In this document: positions 1-12,658 of the stretch, one piece after another
Position numbering within the stretch: position 1 is the first letter of the stretch
Layout of the letters: each line of letters opens with the position of its first letter
Assembly (NCBI RefSeq): GCF_024139115.2
Contig: NC_085140.1
Location: forward strand, 235,168,371-235,232,370
Direction: 5' to 3'
Length of the DNA stretch: 64,000 bases
Source: Armigeres subalbatus
Lineage: Eukaryota > Arthropoda > Insecta > Diptera > Culicidae
The notes under the pieces: generated by a model
The model's database searches: none
The model's input: the letters and a program-made list of their open reading frames with translations, nothing else
Told to the model about the DNA's origin: nothing
Position numbers and translations under genes: made by a program

Positions 1-154
1 ATTCAACTCGACGAGCTGAGTCGCTTAATATATAACATCATGCATGGGCCTCCGAGACTTTTATAAAAAGTTTGATTTTGGAGTGAAATGATAGCCTTTC
101 GGTACAAATTTGTTGTACGAGAAAGGCAAAAAAATGACAGTTAGTTGTTGCTTC
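1..154. repeat. Repeat fragment related to 20.79-20.93 kb
   Basis: The segment around 63-131 contains AAAAAGTTTGATTTTGG, TAGCCTTTCGGTACAA and TGTACGAGAAAGGCAAA. It matches, with mismatches, the sequence that flanks the small hairpin at 20840-20915. This indicates a dispersed repeat sitting at the edge of the duplicated block. Confidence 0.5.
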
Positions 155-1874
155 TTTTTACCCTTCTTACACCCTAAGAAGGGTATAAAGATCGCTTGAA
201 AAACCGACTTTTTATCCGAGGCTCGGAGACCCAAGTCGTATATACCAATCAACTCAGCTCAACGAACTGAGCACATGTATGTATGTGTGTGTGTGCGTGT
301 GTGCGTGTGTGCGTATGTGTGTGCGTTACAAAAATCTCACATCAAGATCTCAGCCGTCCGTGGACCGATTTGCACGATTTTAACACTAAACGAAAGCTAT
401 GACTTTGTCATTGTACGAGTTCAATTTTTTTTGCAATCGGACATTTGGTTCCAGAGATATGTGAGAAATACGAACATGAAGTGCATTTTCAGAAAACTAA
501 CAAAATAATGTCACATGAATATCTCAGCCGTCTGTAAACCAATTTGCATGATTTTATCTTTAAACGAAAGCTATGACTTTGCCATTGAACCCATTGTATT
601 TTGTTTTTGCAATTAGACATTAGGTTCCGGAGATATCTCTGAAATACGAACATAAAGCATTAGACGTATCAACTTCACATATTGGTAAAATATGTCCCAT
701 CAAGATCTCAGTCGTCCTTGGACCGATTTGTGCGATTTTATCTTTAAACGAAAGCTATGTTTTTGTCATTGGACCCATTAATTTTTTTTCTGCAATCGGA
801 AATTCGGTTTCAGAGATATCTGTGAAATACGAATATGAGACATATTTTCAGACTACTAATGAAGAATTGTCACACCAATATCTCAGCCGTCTATGACGCG
901 ATTTGAACTCTTTTGGGCTTAAACAGAAACTGTAATATTGCCATTTAAGGCGGCAAATCAAATCTGCAGTCTTTTTGTATTTTTTCAAAATTGTTAAATT
1001 TCCAGGAATATCCTTTTTACCCTTCTTACACCCTAAGAAGGGTATAAAGATCGCTTGAAAAACCGACTTTTTATCCGAGGCTCGGAGACCCAAGTCGTAT
1101 ATACCAATCAACTCAGCTCGACGAACTGAGCACATGTATGTATGTGTGTGTGTGTGTGTGTGCGTGTGTGCGTGTGTGCGTATGTGTGTGCGTTACAAAA
1201 ATCTCACATCAAGATCTCAGCCGTCCGTGGACCGATTTGCACGATTTTAACACTAAACGAAAGCTATGACTTTGTCATTGTACGAGTTCAACTTTTTTGC
1301 AATCGGACATTTGGTTCCAGAGATATGTGAGAAATACGAACATGAAGTGCATTTTCAGAAAACTAACAAAATAATGTCACATGAATATCTCAGCCGTCTG
1401 TAAACCAATTTGCATGATTTTATCTTTAAACGAAAGCTATGACTTTGCCATTGAACCCATTGTATTTTGTTTTTGCAATTAGACATTGGGTTCCGGAGAT
1501 ATCTCTGAAATACGAACATAAAGCATTAGACGTATCAACTTCACATATTGGTAAAATATGTCCCATCAAGATCTCAGTCGTCCTTGGACCGATTTGTGCG
1601 ATTTTATCTTTAAACGAAAGCTATGTTTTTGTCATTGGACCCATTAATTTTTTCTGCAATCGGAAATTCGGTTTCAGAGATATCTGTGAAATACGAATAT
1701 GAGACATATTTTCAGACTACTAATGAAGAATTGTCACACCAATATCTCAGCCGTCTATGACGCGATTTGAACTCTTTTGGGCTTAAACAGAAGCTGTAAT
1801 ATTGCCATTTAAGGCGGCAAATCAAATCTGCAGTCTTTTTGTATTTTTTCAAAATTGTTAAATTTCCAGGAATA
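155..1874. repeat. Head-to-tail duplication of a ~859-bp repeat
   Basis: Two copies lie directly adjacent, about 155-1013 and 1014-1874. Both begin with the CCCTTCTTACACCCTAAGAA segment (161 and 1020) and end at a shared AATATCC motif. They differ by few substitutions and by the length of a TG/CG dinucleotide run (about 276-325 and 1137-1192). Each copy contains four degenerate sub-repeats of roughly 175-180 bp, starting near 347, 520, 699 and 877 in copy 1. Each sub-repeat is marked by ATCTCAGCCGTC and AAACGAAAGCTATGA. The short frames inside are not convincing genes. The family is unnamed here, and its abundance in the genome cannot be judged from one window. Confidence 0.85.
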
Positions 1875-2042
1875 TCCTTTTTTTTATTTTGAAATCGATA
1901 AAAGCATGATAATATCAGTTATTTTATATTCAATTGAAGGTCATATGCATAGAAATTGTAATATGCACTGGGCACACTCAACCATTCAAAAGTGTAAGAA
2001 GGGTTGCGTTCACTGTAGGTGGATTAAGTCGGGTTTTTAAAA

Positions 2043-2489
2043 TTGGTGGCGCTGAAAATGCGAGGTGAAAATTACTTGGGTTCTGGACAGTTTTACCGTA
2101 AATTGGGCTTACTTATGGATGAACCTAACTTCATATTAAATCTGATTAAAGATCTTTTGAAGAAGTTTCGCGAACAAAGTGATGAATCGTATGATATCTT
2201 GAACATAGGAACTACTGGATTACACAAAGTTATGATTATGAACAAGAACATAAAAGAAATAAAAGAAACTAAATCGAATCGCTTTACTATTTATTTTGAA
2301 CGCAGCGAGCAAACTTTCCATCGGTTACTGGATCTGGCCTATTTCGTTGAAGTTTTGCTGTGTCCGTCCTGTGGGTGGAGAAACAATTATGCAAATCATT
2401 CTTTGACAAGACTTAAATTATATATTAGCTCAGTATCGAATGTGGACCTAATTATCTTCATCAGCATTTTCATCACAATTAAAGCGTAG
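2043..2489 (+). CDS. Unrecognised open frame, 148 codons
   Basis: This frame is open for 148 codons and is AT-rich. It encodes a lysine-rich N-terminal half and a hydrophobic, isoleucine-rich C-terminal end. I recognise no domain. The start reads as a non-ATG codon (TTG), and an in-frame ATG lies a few codons further in. It sits just beyond the 0.86-kb tandem repeat, and a polyadenylation-like AT-rich stretch follows. It could be a remnant of a transposon protein or chance open sequence in AT-rich DNA. I give it low weight. Confidence 0.12.
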   Translation: MVALKMRGENYLGSGQFYRKLGLLMDEPNFILNLIKDLLKKFREQSDESYDILNIGTTGLHKVMIMNKNIKEIKETKSNRFTIYFERSEQTFHRLLDLAYFVEVLLCPSCGWRNNYANHSLTRLKLYISSVSNVDLIIFISIFITIKA

Positions 2490-4703
2490 AACTTTCTTGA
2501 AAAAAAAACCCTACCCTCGTTAAGATTTTTAATTGGCTGAAACAGAAAGTTTAATAATTATACTATTTTTCCCACAGATAACACAAAACAAGAATAAAAA
2601 TGAATAGTGCAAGCAAAGGGCCGTGTATACGCAGCAGCACTTCTTCATTGATGTATGTATTATTTGTTCGGAGCTCCCAGCGGTGTTGGCTAGTATTTGC
2701 GGCTAGTTGGTTTTAATTTGCACTCATCTATTATTATTTGTGTTCTTTCATTTCATTGCGCCCTTTGCAACCTGTGAATGGGTGGCACTGGCAGATCGCT
2801 ACAGGCTCAAGTCGGGGAACTGTCGGACAAAGGGAAACATGGAAAGGTACATCTGAAAAAAAAACTTGAATTATTTCCCCTGAAGCGTTACATAAACCTT
2901 CTCATAATTTATACTAAACAATGATAAAAAAAATTGTTGCTTTAAAAATTGAATGAATTTTATTGAATCAAAGATTGAGAAAGATGTTTGCTTAGTCTCA
3001 GTCTTATTCAGCTTCCAAGTCTTTCCTTGAGCAAGTGAGAAGAATCGTTACCGCAAAAAGCGAATCATCATAAATGAACATGCAGAACTTGCCGCTGAAT
3101 GACGGTGTATTCAATTGATACTAATATATTCAACTGCAGTGGATTGCAGTTCGTAATCTAAACAGACAAACAAATAGGGCCCTTCATTGGCAACACTCCA
3201 CTCTGCGTCTACCTCATTTTAGCAATATTAATTTATATTCCCTTTGAACGGAGCCCCACCAGCCCAGTCAGTGGCACGTATATCTGCGGTATTCCAGCAG
3301 CGTCCATAATATTCTTCTGTATCACCGACTGCATCGTATTGTTGGTGTGTAGCTCGACCGAGTTGAAAGAGAAAGGGGAGGATCACGCAGCCAGAACTAC
3401 TGACCTACTCGAATACCCCATGACTGTTTTTGTTGTTTGTTTTGTTGTACGTTGCAGTCAGTGTGACGTGGTGGTCAGCCCTTAGCTCAGGTGAAGATGA
3501 GCTTCCCGTCCCGTCAAGTATAACCAAGCTCCGTGGAAAATGGATAATAATTGAATGAATTGAACAAATAAGTATTGGTCGTTGCTAGCCAAGCATGCGA
3601 TGTGGTTTGATTGGGATGGCTTAGAGAGCGGTGTATAGAATGAACAACGGTTGAAGATAAAGTCGGTGCATGCGAAATGTAGTATTTTGCTCTTGAAAGT
3701 ACTTCGTGATGTTCTTGTTCAGAGATCTAATTATCTTGTTAATAAATGTGTGGTAGTACATTACATATATGTCGATATGTTTTTTTTTATCAATTCCATC
3801 AGATATAAGGCATTGATGAGCTCATTGGAATGAGAGTATCTTCAGATCGAACGGTAGCAGTAAGACGAAAAAGATTTCCCGGTCCGTTCAAGAAACCCTG
3901 CAGTTTGAATATATATCGTGACTTAATATTACATGCTTCCTACAAAAATTTATACATTTAAAAAGTTTATAAGGAAAAGAACTGAAAGCAAATACTACTA
4001 TGTATAATAGTAGTATAGTAATTATTGAAGGATACATGCGGGGTGGCATCACCACATCATTTGAGAAACTGCCCTTCTGTGGCAAACGTGGGAGATGCGA
4101 ACATTCTTATTCTGTGCAGGCAACAGACCAACCAGTTACTAACATTCTCTTCCTGTCTGTCATACCAACATTATTATAGACAAAAAACAGGCGAATCAGA
4201 AAAGGTGCAATGTTCCCTATGTTTATTTTCAATCGTCTTCAAACTCACAGCATTTTTCATCAGTCACCTAGTAGCAGAAATCGCTTTTCGCAATCTCACA
4301 TTCTCAGTATGTTTTGGGAACCTTTTAATTACTCATTCGCATTTTTATAACTCAATTCCAAATTACTAGATTTTTAATTGTAAATAATTGCTATGTTCTT
4401 GCCCATTATCCCTCCTGCCAGTATATTTACCATAGCCAGAGGCGTCGCGTGATCAATCTTCAACCTACGCACTATTTTAATATTTCGAGAAAAACACATA
4501 AAAGGGACCTGAAATGATAAACAAATGATTTTCCAGCGCGTATCTCAATATGTTTGCTTATTTTGTTGCATCTAACTGGTTCTTAGCTACTTCTTATTTT
4601 CTGAATTAACTCAAACTTAACTAAGCTTCAAAGTGATTTAAGTAAAATTAAAAATTACTATCATCAGAATCGTTTCCAATGTGACAAATAAGCAATATGT
4701 ATA
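2490..4703. other. Non-coding stretch, nothing recognised
   Basis: Only short frames occur here, the longest 114 codons on plus from 4025, and none has a recognisable motif. No terminal inverted repeats, long palindromes or tandem arrays stand out. It may be unique intergenic DNA or very old repeats. Confidence 0.5.
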
Positions 4704-6501
4704 GGGGCTGTCCATAAACCACGTAGACTCTTAAGGGGGGGGGAGGTGTTTCAAAACAGTCTACGATAGTCTACGAAGGGGGACGGGGGGTATACCAAAA
4801 GTCTACGTAGACTTTTTAATTTTATGTTTTTTTTAAAGCGATTTATACAGCTGCTTCGTGCGAAGTTCACTTGTTTGATTTTTTTTAGAATGTCCCGGTT
4901 TTTTTATCAGAGATTTCATCAGGAAATTCTTCTGTGTTGAGCAGGAAAATTCTCCAAAGTATTCTATAAAACCATTCGTTTTTTTTTTTCAAAATCTTCA
5001 ATTGGATTTTACTGCAGATTCTACTAGAATTTCGTTTAATTTTCGGCAGGAACTTCTTTGCAAACTATGGAAATTATGTCGTACTTCAACGGATTTTTTT
5101 TTTGGAATTTACAAAGGAAGCATTTTGGAATATCCAAGAAAAAGTCTTTGGAATGCCCAAAAGATATTCGTCCGCGATATTCTTCCCAGAATATTCACTG
5201 GGAAGTTCCCGACATTTTTTGCTTAATTTTGGAAATTCTTCGGAATTTTTGCAAGGAATTCTTTGCAAATATAAGCAAAATTATTCGAAATGACCGTGGA
5301 AAATTCTCCTTCGTAAATTTCTTCGGCAGGTCTAATGCAAATTCTTTGGAATTATCGATGGAAAATTTTAGAAATTTCTGAATAAATTGTTGAAAACTTC
5401 CACGAGAAATTATTTGAATTTCTCACCAAAAACAGTTTGAGTTTCCACAAAAAAATTGCAATTTTTGTAAAAAAGTCTTTTTAACTTTCATGAAAATTTA
5501 TTCGAACTTTTTACGAGAAGTTCAAAAAATGTTCAACTGAAAATTTCCCATAATTTCCACGGAAAATTATTCAGAAAATATTTTTTGGAATGCCCATAAG
5601 ATTTATTTAAATTTCATCAAGAAATTGCTCCAAATTTGCCAGAGAACTTAAAAAATATCGTAGGGAAACCATTCTAAATTTCCACTGGAAATATTTCGGA
5701 ATTTCCGTTTAAACTAAAAATTACCTCGGGAAATTATTCTAAATTTTCACGGAAAATTACTTGGGTTTTTAACGGGGAAACTTTTTGAATTTAGAAGAAA
5801 AATCTTGGAATTTCAACAGATGATTATTCAGCGGTATATTACATGGAATTTTCAAGAAAAGCATCGGAATTATAACGGAGAGTTCTTTGGAGAATTTCAA
5901 GATTATCAATTGGGAAATTTTACAAAATTTCCACGCAAAACTTATTGGAATGTAGACTAGACATTCTCAAAATTTCAACTCGAAATTTTTCTAAATTCTG
6001 AAAATTTACGATTATTACAATTTTTAACCGGCGATGAGAATTATAGGTCAGATGCGTGACAGATTTTATCAGTGGCGCGCCGATGCAAAAATGTCGGCGA
6101 TGGTGGTGCACATCTCTAGGAGGAATTAAATTCAACAGTAATCAAATTAATTGGCTTTGAGATTTGATTTCAGGAGTTATGGACAGAGGATTGAATTTGA
6201 TTTCGTTTCAATTTGATTTTTGTTTTGTTGGATTTTGTTCAGTGTTATTTTGTTAAGTTTGAAATTCGAAATTTGTTGTAATGTTTACATGGAAATAGAA
6301 TTGAATAGCTGAATTGCTTAAAACGTGGTTGATTCCCATATTTTTCCTATCACATATGATGTTTTGTAAAATTTGGTAAACTCTACGTTGACATCAAGTT
6401 GGGGAGGGAGGGGTTTTGAAAAAGTCTACGAAAGTCTACTAGGGGGGACGGGGGGGTTTGAAAAAGTGAAATTTCGGTCTACGTGGTTTGTGGACAGCCC
6501 C
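4704..6501 (+). mobile_element. 1.8-kb non-autonomous inverted-terminal-repeat element, copy 1
   Basis: The ends are GGGGCTGTCCATAAACCACG (4704) and the complement of GGGGCTGTCCACAAACCACG (ending 6501), an inverted repeat of about 25 bp. Subterminal GTCTACGA/GTCTACGT repeats and poly-G runs follow at both ends. The interior is AT-rich and built from degenerate units around GAAATTTTCACGGAAAATTATTC. It has no transposase and no credible coding sequence. The same element lies inverted at 10793-18990, which confirms the boundaries. A 9-10 bp imperfect target duplication is possible (CAATATGTAT before the left end, CAATATCTAT after the right), but the bases do not abut cleanly, so I do not assign a superfamily. 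Confidence 0.85.
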
Positions 6502-7226
6502 AATATCTATTCGGAAATTATTGAGCTGGCACTTTCAATTCTAATTTGAGTTATTCGTAAAATAAGACGAAGTATTAAATACAGAAAAGGAAATTTGAAT
6601 ATATCAATCATGCAAAGGCTCTAATAATAATTTGTAATTAGCATTTCATATCAGAAAAATAAAGTCTGTACAATAAAGCGAACAATGAAGTTCATAGCCC
6701 TTTACTCTTCTCAATTCTATTTACAATTTATATCTTTGATCAATATTCTGGACTGGATAGATGTCGAGAAGTTTTCCGTCCATCAGCATGGAAACTTGCT
6801 TATAAAAAAATTCATAAATTTGTGTGGACCTTGATTATTGACATTTGACTTACCCCCTCCCTAACTAAATATATTGGATCCCTCGAAAAAAAAAATCTTT
6901 AAAAATAAAGTTCTTAAAAAATGTTGACCCGTTTCATATTCGCTAATTCTGCGACAATATAGATTTTCATCAGAAGATGAAATGTCTGTTTACAATATGT
7001 TAAGGTGACACGGGAAGCACTAACAATCATCAAATCGTCATCATTTTCATCATTATTTTCTACTACTACTACTACTACTTATTTTCTACAACAAATATTA
7101 TTTTGAAAAAGTATCACCGGCGCGTGCTTACTCGCAATGTACAATGTACTCGCTGATACATTTACAGTTACATTAAACAACTGAAAACCGAAATACGCCG
7201 CTCCAAAGTTGCGAGGTGATAATGCT
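6502..7226. other. Non-coding spacer with a CTA microsatellite
   Basis: This AT-rich spacer separates the first inverted-repeat element from the RTE copy. A short (CTA)n run sits around 7060-7080. I see no gene or other structured element. Confidence 0.5.
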
Positions 7227-7233
7227 AGAAAGA

Positions 7234-10200
7234 GACTTACTTACTTACTTATGGATCCTGTACACCTCCGGTGGTGCAAAGGGCCGACTTGAAAGATCTC
7301 CACCCTGAGCGATGCCCGGCTATCGCTTTAACCTGTTGCCAGGTTAGATTTCGGTCGACTTCTTTTATTTCTTTATTGAGGCTTCGCCGCCATGAGCCTC
7401 TGGGTCTGCCTCTGCTGCGATGTCCCGCTGGGTTCCAGTCTAATGCTTGCTTACAGATTTCGTTTCCGCCCCTACGTAGAGTGTGGCCGACCCAGCCCCA
7501 CTTCCGATCCCGAATTTCTGTTGTTATCGGCCTCTGGTGACAACGACGATGGAGCTCGTTGTTTGAGATCCAGTTGTGAGGCCACCAGGCCCGAATTATA
7601 TACCGCAGGCATCTGTTAATGAACACCTGCAGCCGTTGAGTGTTCTCCACTGATACACACCATGTTTCGCTAGCGTATAACAGCACAGATTTCACGTTAG
7701 AGTTGAAAATTCGTATTTTGGTGCGTTCACTTATCTGCCTGTTTTTCCAGATATTTCTTAAACTCGCAAAGGCAGCCCTTGCTTTCTTGATCCGTGCGCC
7801 TATGTCGATCTTGGTACCGCCGTCTGACGCCATTTGGCTACCAAGATATTGGAAGCTTTCAACATTCTCCACTGGTTGCCCGGCTACTGTGAAACTGGAA
7901 GGAGTCACCGTGTTTACATCCAACGATTTGGTTTTGTTGACGTTGATGACTAAACCTGCCGAGGAGGAGCGATCGGCAAGGTCGTTGAGCTTACTCTGCA
8001 TATCAGAGCGCCGTTGCGCGAGTAGTGCAACGTCATCCGCCAATTCGAAGTCGTTTAGGTGCTCCATGGTTATAGGCTGCCATAACAGCCCGCGGTTTGG
8101 TTCACGGTCAATCGCATCTACCAGAATCTCATCGATTACGATGAGGAGCAGTAACGGTGATAGAATACATCCTTGCCTCACACCAGCTACGACCCGGATA
8201 GGGTCGGACAGGACCCCATTGTGCAGCACTCTACACGAAAAGGCCTCGTACTGTGCTTCGATGAGGCCGATGATTTTCTCAGGAACCCCCTTGCGTCTCA
8301 AAGCGCCTCACATATTCTCGTGATTGAGACGGTCGAAAGCTTTTTCGTAGTCAATGAATACCAAGTAAAGGGACTCTTGGAATTCGTTGACCTGCTCCAA
8401 AATGATGCGGAGCGTGACAATATGGTCCACACAGGATCTTCCGGCACGGAATCCGGCTTGCTGCCGCCGGAGAGTCGCATCGATCTTCTCCTGAATCCGG
8501 GCTAGGATAATTTTGCACAGAACTTTGAGAACGGTACACAGCAACATAATGCCTCGCCAGTTATCGCATACAGTCAGGTCACCCTTTTTGGGCACCTTCA
8601 CTAAGATACCTTGCATCCAGTCGACCGGGAAAGTTGCGGTGTCCAAGATATTACGAAATAAACGATACAGTAGTTGAGCGGATGTCATGGGGTCAGCTTT
8701 GAGCATCTCGGCTGATATGCGGTCGACCCCTGGGGCTTTATTCGATTTCATGCTTTGGATGGCTGTTTGAATCTCTAGCAGTGATGGAGCTTCGGTATTG
8801 ACGCGTGTAATACGTCGGATCCTAGGCAGGTCATGCCGAGGTGGTGATGGCCTGGCTGGCACTTGAAAAAGTTGTTCGAAGTGCTCGAACCAGCGTTTCA
8901 GCTGGTCAGTTGGGTCGGTCAATAACTGATCATTCGTGTCTTTCACAGGCATCGTTGCATTCATCTTCGCCCCGCTTAAGCGTCGTGAGATATCGTAGAG
9001 GAGGCGAATGTCCCCGGTTGCGGCGGCTCTCTCTCCTTCGTCGGCCAGAGAGTCTGCCCACGCTCGCTTGTCCCGTCGACATGAGCGTTTTACTTCCTTC
9101 TCAAGAGCCGCGTATCGTTGACGGGCTAAGACTTTGGCTCCTCTGGTTTTCGATCGCTCTATCGCGGCTTTGGCTTCTCTTCGCTCCTCTATCTTTCTCC
9201 AGGTCTCATCGGTGATCCATTGTTTTCTCTGGGTGCGTAGTTCGCCCAGATTGTTCTCGCTGGTGGTGATGAAGGCATTCTTGATGGCGGTCCATTGGTC
9301 TTCCACGCTGCCACCTTCCGGAATATCTGCAGCACGCGTCTCCAGTTCTTCAACGAAGGACCGTTTCACCGTGGCATCTTCCAGTCGGCGTGTGTTGAAT
9401 CGTCGTCCAACTCTTTCCTCTTGCCGACGAATCCGCGCAATGCGCAGGCGTATTTCGCCGATGAGGAGGTGATGATCAGACGCGATATCGGCACTACGTT
9501 TATTCCGTACATCAAGAAGGCTCCGTTTCCATTTTCGGCTGATGCAGATGTGGTCGATTTGATTTTCTGTAAAGCCGTCACGGGAGACCCACGTGAACTT
9601 GTGAACCGGTCGATGAGGGAAGAGCGATCCCCCGATCACCATGTCGTTATTACCACAAAATTCTGCGAACAGCTCTCCGTTTTCGCTCATTTCTCCGAGA
9701 CCATGGCGTCCCATAATGCGCTCATGGTTCGAGTTGTCGGATCCGATCTTCGCATTGAAGTCGCCCAAACAGATCTTGATATCACCCTTCGGAATTCTAT
9801 CTACGACGGCATTGAGTTGACTGTAGAAGTTCTCTTTGTCTTGCAGATCGGCAGCATCGGTTGGCGCATAACATTGGATTATAGTAAGGTTTCGGACCCG
9901 TGTTCTAAATCTGGCAACGATTATCCTTTCACTTATAGGTTCCCACTTCATAAGCGCAGAGTGTGCCTGAGCGCTTAGTAGGAAGCCAACTCCGCGATGC
10001 CGGGGAGCGTGTTCACCTCGTAAACCAGAGTGTAGCAGAACTTGTCCCGACGGCGTTCTGTGTTCTCCAAAGTTTGGCCAACGGACTTCACTCAGTCCCA
10101 GGATCTCAAGCTTCATGCGGCGTGCCTCATTGGCAAGTTGTGCCAATTTACCCTGCTGGGCTAGGGTTAAAACGTTCCATGTTCCTATTCTTGTCCGTTG

Positions 10201-10783
10201 TTTCGCGCTAAGAGTCGTCGCCGTAAAATCAGTCCGTATTCTTTCATTATCGGATTCTCGAACAAATTGATGTTTCGGGAACAGTAGGTTGTTGGCCCAA
10301 GGTTCCCTATCCACCGGGATGGGGCTGCCATCTTAGGTATAGCTTCCGAGGAATAGCATTTCATACTCAGCCGCTGGATGCCAGAACAGACGCTGTTGGA
10401 GCCGCACCTCCTTGGTGGACAGACGCTCGATCAGTCGGGTCATATTTGTTTAAAGTCCCACCCAACACCAGGACTAGGCTAGTGCGCTTTGAGCGGCACA
10501 CGGTCGCTTTGATAGGGCCTGCTTGGGGACACATGCAGCTTTTTATAGAAGTTCAACAGAGCCCACTGTCGAACCCCACCACATCCTAGGCAGACCCCAC
10601 AGTACGCACCCTCTCACTCTAGCTGATGTCAGAAGGACAACAGTGCCCAGGCTGCACTACCAGCTAAGTACGCAATCCTTAGCTGGCGGTCAATTGTCAT
10701 CGGAAGACCCGTGGAAGCGTGAGTATTGGAACTTGTGAGGACCAGAGCTATGTTAGGCGCCCCTTCCCGGATGTCAACTCACC
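7234..10783 (-). mobile_element. RTE-type non-LTR retrotransposon, near full length
   Basis: The element reads on the minus strand. It has a 5' leader of about 470 bp (10315-10783), one long frame, and a 3' end made of the short tandem repeat (TAAG)n at about 7234-7251, the kind of tail typical of RTE elements. The 7-bp direct repeat AGAAAGA flanks it at 7227-7233 and 10784-10790 and is a plausible target duplication. A second, 5'-truncated copy with the same tail is at 24917-27369, which supports the 3' boundary. The 5' boundary rests only on the short direct repeat. Confidence 0.8.
7249..10314 (-). pseudogene. RTE endonuclease-reverse transcriptase, one nonsense codon
   Basis: The product would cut chromosomal DNA and copy the element's RNA into the nick (target-primed reverse transcription). 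An apurinic-type endonuclease fills the first ~290 residues: GTWNVLTL near 44-51, SEVRW, LGDFNAKIG and SDHHL. A basic linker leads to the reverse transcriptase: NKAPGVDRISAEML, NWRGIMLL, FIDYEKAFDRLNHEN, AGVRQGCILSPLL near 710 and LADDVALL near 757. The C-terminus has a GRPRGSW segment. The frame is open for 1021 codons except for one in-frame TGA at 8308-8310 (codon 669). The second copy in this window has TGG (Trp) there. The length fits a single-ORF RTE protein. There is no frameshift, so this copy is young or was recently functional. The clade name is inferred from the motif set and the tail. Confidence 0.85.
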
Positions 10784-12658
10784 AGAAAGAAAGGGGCTGT
10801 CCACAAACCACGTAGACCGAAATTTCACTTTTTCAAACCCCCCCGTCCCCCCTAGTAGACTTTCGTAGACTTTTTCAAAACCCCTCCCTCCCCAACTTGA
10901 TGTCAACGTAGAGTTTACCAAATTTTACAAAACATCATATGTGATAGGAAAAATATGGGAATCAACCACGTTTTAAGCAATTCAGCTATTCAATTCTATT
11001 TCCATGTAAACATTACAACAAATTTCGAATTTCAAACTTAACAAAATAACACTGAACAAAATCCAACAAAACAAAAATCAAATTGAAACGAAATCAAATC
11101 CATAACTCCTGAAATCAAATCTCAAAGCCAATCAATTTGATTACTGTTGAATTTAATTCCTCCTAGAGATGTGCACCACCATCGCCGACATTTTTGCATC
11201 GGCGCGCCACTGATAAAATCTGTCACGCATCTGACCTATAATTCTCAACGCCGGTTCAAAATTGTAATAATCGTAAATTTTCAGAATTTAGAAAAATTTC
11301 GAGTTGAAATTTTGAGAATGTCAAGTCTACATTCCAATAAGTTTTGCGTGGAAATTTTATAAAATTTCCCAATTGATAATCTTGAAATTCTCCAAAGAAC
11401 TCTCCGTTATAATTCCGATGGTTTTCTTGAAAATTCCATGTAATATCCCGCTGAATAATCATCTGTTGAAATTCCAAGATTTTTCTTCTAAATTCAAAAA
11501 GTTTCTCCGTTAAAAACCCAAGTAATTTTCCGTGAAAATTTAGAATTATTTCGCGAGGTAATTTTTAGTTTAAACGGAAATTCCGAAATATTTCCCGTGG
11601 AAATTTAGAATGGTTTCCCTACTATATTTTTTAAGTTCTCTGGCAAATTTGGAGCAATTTCTTGAGGAAATTTAAATAAATCTTATGGGCATTCCAAAAA
11701 ATATTTTCTGAATAATTTTCCGTGGAAATTATGGGAAATTTTCTGTTGAACATTTTTTGAACTTCTCGTAAAAAGTTCGAATAAATTTTCATGAAAATTA
11801 AAAAGACTTTTTTTTACAAAAATTGCAATTTTTTTGTGGAAACAGAAAATTTTTTTGGTGGGAAATTCAAATAATTTCTCGCGGAAGTTTTCAACAATTT
11901 ATTCAGAAATTTCGAAAATTTTCCATCGATAATTCCAAAGAATTTGCATTAGACCTGCCGAAGAAATTTACGAAGGAGAATTTTCCAAGGTCATTTCGAA
12001 TAATTTTGCTTATATTTGCAAAGAATTCCTTGCAAAAATTCCGAAGAATTTCCAAAATTAAGCAAAAAATGTCGGGAACTTCCCAGTGAATATTCTGAGA
12101 AGAATATCACGGACGAATATCTTTTGGGCATTCCAAAGACTTTTTCTTGGACATTCCAAAATGCTTCCTTTGTAAATTCCAAAAAAAAAAAATCCGTTGA
12201 AGTACGACATAATTTCCATAGTTTGCAAAGAAGTTCCTGCCGAAAATTAAACGAAATTCTAGTACACACTTAAAATAATTCGCCGAATCTCGGTTTGAAT
12301 CTGCCGAGAACCGCACAGCCGAGTGCTCGGCAGTGATCTCAGCAGTTTACTCACTACCGACATTTTCGGTTTGTGCAAAAATGACAGTTGATATATTTTA
12401 CCGAGATAAACGGTATTACGAAACTGATTTCTAGGAAGGAAGCAACTGTATGATCGGCAAAATATGTAAACAATCAGATATGCATTTTACCGAATTTTCA
12501 GCTCATGTTTTGAAATTTTACCAATAGCTAAATTTCATCAATTATTGAAGAAAAAATAAAAGACAATGATGATTTTTATCCTTATATAGTATTTGATTTA
12601 TTCATGTTTCTTTTGATTAGTTCAACATTTCGCGTGAAAAAAGCTTAAATCAACTTAT

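Noticed and set aside
7271..9978. Plus-strand frames of up to 227 codons
   Set aside because: They lie opposite the RTE protein, have no recognisable motifs, and mirror its codon bias; the same shadows appear at the second RTE copy.
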